From positions 1 through 27,147 of the forward strand of contig PKWK01000284.1 of assembly GCA_003133205.1 (NCBI GenBank): DNA of 27,147 bases, in the 5' to 3' direction. Positions 25,986 through 27,147 of this stretch are shown piece by piece. The first letter of the stretch is position 1; every line of letters begins with the position of its first letter. The notes under the pieces were generated by a model. That model was not told the origin of the DNA and ran no database searches. It saw nothing but the letters and a program-made list of their open reading frames with translations. This DNA comes from Granulicella sp. (GTDB lineage Bacteria; Acidobacteriota; Terriglobia; Terriglobales; Acidobacteriaceae). The position numbers and the translations under genes were made by a program.

Positions 25986-27147
25986 ATGTCGAGCGAATAT
26001 CGTGATTTTCTGGAACTTTCTTATTCGGAGCTGGAAGACCTCAACCTGATGGCGAAGGAGCAGCGCAGGAAGCGCGTGGCGCCCGATGTCATCCAGGAAG
26101 AGCGGTTGAAGTATCTCACCGACGAGCCGCGCATCAAGGCAGTCACCGTGCTGTTCAGCGACCTGGAAGGCCGGCTGCACATGCTCGACTACGACAAGAA
26201 ATTTCTCGTGAAGAGCTGGGACAACCTCACCTTCGACGGGTCTTCGATCCGCGGCTTTACAGCGCAGAAGGAGAGCGATCTCCGCCTGGCGATCGACTGG
26301 GGCGCGTTCTACTGGGCGCCGGCGGACGTATTTGGGCCGGGCAAGGTGCTGGTATTCGGCGATGTGATCGAGAAGAACGGCGGAACGTATAGCGCGGACA
26401 TCCGCGGCGTGCTGAAGCAGTTCTCGCAGGAGATGTTCGACAAGAACGGCTACACGCTGAACGCGGCGAACGAGATCGAAGGCTTCCTCTTTGACGGGAT
26501 CAATGCAGAGCGCACGTATCACGAGACCGGCGAGTTTGAGTATGTGAACACGGGCGGCTACTATCACTCGCTGCCTGGCGATCCGCTGCGTGAGTTTATC
26601 GACGCGGCCGCTGAGGTGCAGCGGGCCATGGGATTTCAGAACGAGAAGGACCATCCTGAGGTCGCGCCGTCGCAGTTCGAGATCAACTACGGATACGGCG
26701 AAGTGGTGGCGGCTGCGGATCAGATCCAGCTCTACAAGCTGATCTGCAGGACAGTCGCGACGCAGATGGGGATGACGGCGAGCTTCCTCCCGAAGCCGGT
26801 CGTTGGAGTAAACGGCAGCGGCATGCACACCAACGTTTCGGTCTCCAAGGGCTCGAAGAATCTGTTCTGGAACCCGAAGGGCGAAGAGAAAATCTCGCGC
26901 ACAGCCTGGCAGTTCGTGGATCGGATCTTGACCCATGGTCTCGATCTCTGCCTGCTGATGAATGCGAGCGTGAACTCTTATCGTCGGCTGGATCCGCACT
27001 TTGAGGCGCCGAACCAACTCAACGCTTCGGCCGTCAACCGCGGCGCGATGGTTCGCATTCCGATCGGGAACGAGAAGTCCTCGCGCATTGAGGTGCGAGC
27101 GGTTGCACCGGATGCGAACCCCTACCTGGTGCTCTATTCGATCTTCA
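25986..27147 (+). CDS. glnA: Glutamine synthetase, type I (3' end outside window)
   Basis: About 387 residues are present; the gene runs off the right edge. The enzyme makes glutamine from glutamate, ammonia and ATP. Visible signatures are the beta-grasp domain (VLFSDLEGRLHMLDYDKKF, FDGSSIRGF), the catalytic-domain metal ligands (ANEIEGFLFD, HPEVAPSQFEINYGYGE), the glutamate-binding GVNGSGMHTNVSVSKG, the ATP region NASVNSYRRLDPHFEAPN, and RIEVRAVAPDANPYL. The start ATG has GAGGAG 5 nt upstream. The adenylylation-site region lies beyond the window, so control by GlnE cannot be judged. Codons end in G more often than in the neighbouring plus-strand genes, perhaps reflecting high expression. Confidence 0.97.
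   Translation, partial: MSSEYRDFLELSYSELEDLNLMAKEQRRKRVAPDVIQEERLKYLTDEPRIKAVTVLFSDLEGRLHMLDYDKKFLVKSWDNLTFDGSSIRGFTAQKESDLRLAIDWGAFYWAPADVFGPGKVLVFGDVIEKNGGTYSADIRGVLKQFSQEMFDKNGYTLNAANEIEGFLFDGINAERTYHETGEFEYVNTGGYYHSLPGDPLREFIDAAAEVQRAMGFQNEKDHPEVAPSQFEINYGYGEVVAAADQIQLYKLICRTVATQMGMTASFLPKPVVGVNGSGMHTNVSVSKGSKNLFWNPKGEEKISRTAWQFVDRILTHGLDLCLLMNASVNSYRRLDPHFEAPNQLNASAVNRGAMVRIPIGNEKSSRIEVRAVAPDANPYLVLYSIF

Overview
The window is high-GC bacterial chromosome. Several things suggest an acidobacterium of the Terriglobia / Acidobacteriaceae type (Granulicella, Edaphobacter or Terriglobus-like): a DUF4136 protein, a compact Tad pilus locus with small Flp pilins, a pyruvoyl arginine decarboxylase, and abundant intergenic palindromes built on CTTTAG/CTTCAG or GGGTGCCCCATG cores. 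The taxonomic placement is inference from gene content and repeat style, not from a marker-gene comparison.

Layout. 1-2766 (minus): 5' two thirds of secA, preceded by a small exported NlpE-like protein. 3024-3572 (plus): a DUF4136 protein. 3849-4742: a rhamnogalacturonan acetylesterase-like gene missing its N-terminal half, cut exactly where a 70-bp repeat begins. 4743-14247 (plus): housekeeping genes in a row: M20 dipeptidase, MobA-like protein, orphan Mla-type ABC ATPase, polyprenyl glycosylphosphotransferase, glutamine-dependent NAD+ synthetase, DsbA-like thioredoxin protein and an M50 membrane protease. 14248-15216: a repeat-rich, gene-poor stretch with many small palindromes, a strong hairpin, an AT-rich island and the 3' remnant of an NCS2 permease. 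15217-15714: a cupin_5 (DUF985) protein. 16005-23934 (plus): a Tad/Flp pilus operon, flp1-flp2-cpaA-cpaB-cpaC-cpaE-cpaF-tadB-tadC, with 4-nt overlaps in the cpaA-cpaE part. 23970-25559 (minus): aguB and pdaD, two steps of the arginine-agmatine-putrescine route, separated by an intrinsic terminator. 25986-end (plus): 5' part of glnA.

How it works together. The only true multi-gene system is the Tad pilus: two near-identical prepilins, a prepilin peptidase, a secretin with its CpaB partner, a CpaE/TadZ localisation ATPase, the CpaF motor ATPase and the two platform proteins TadB and TadC. TadE, TadF, TadG and TadD are not encoded here. tadB carries an in-frame TGA at codon 139 that separates its N-terminal part from its T2SSF domain; this decides whether the pilus works and is the observation most worth checking.

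The second theme is non-coding structure. Two repeat families sit just 3' of genes or inside decayed genes. A two-part 14-bp hairpin lies in the flp1 leader, and a perfect hairpin directly follows flp1. I found no CRISPR array, tRNA, rRNA, insertion sequence or defence system. No wholly new protein system is evident; the novelty is mainly in the repeats, the pilin-operon RNA structures and the tadB stop.
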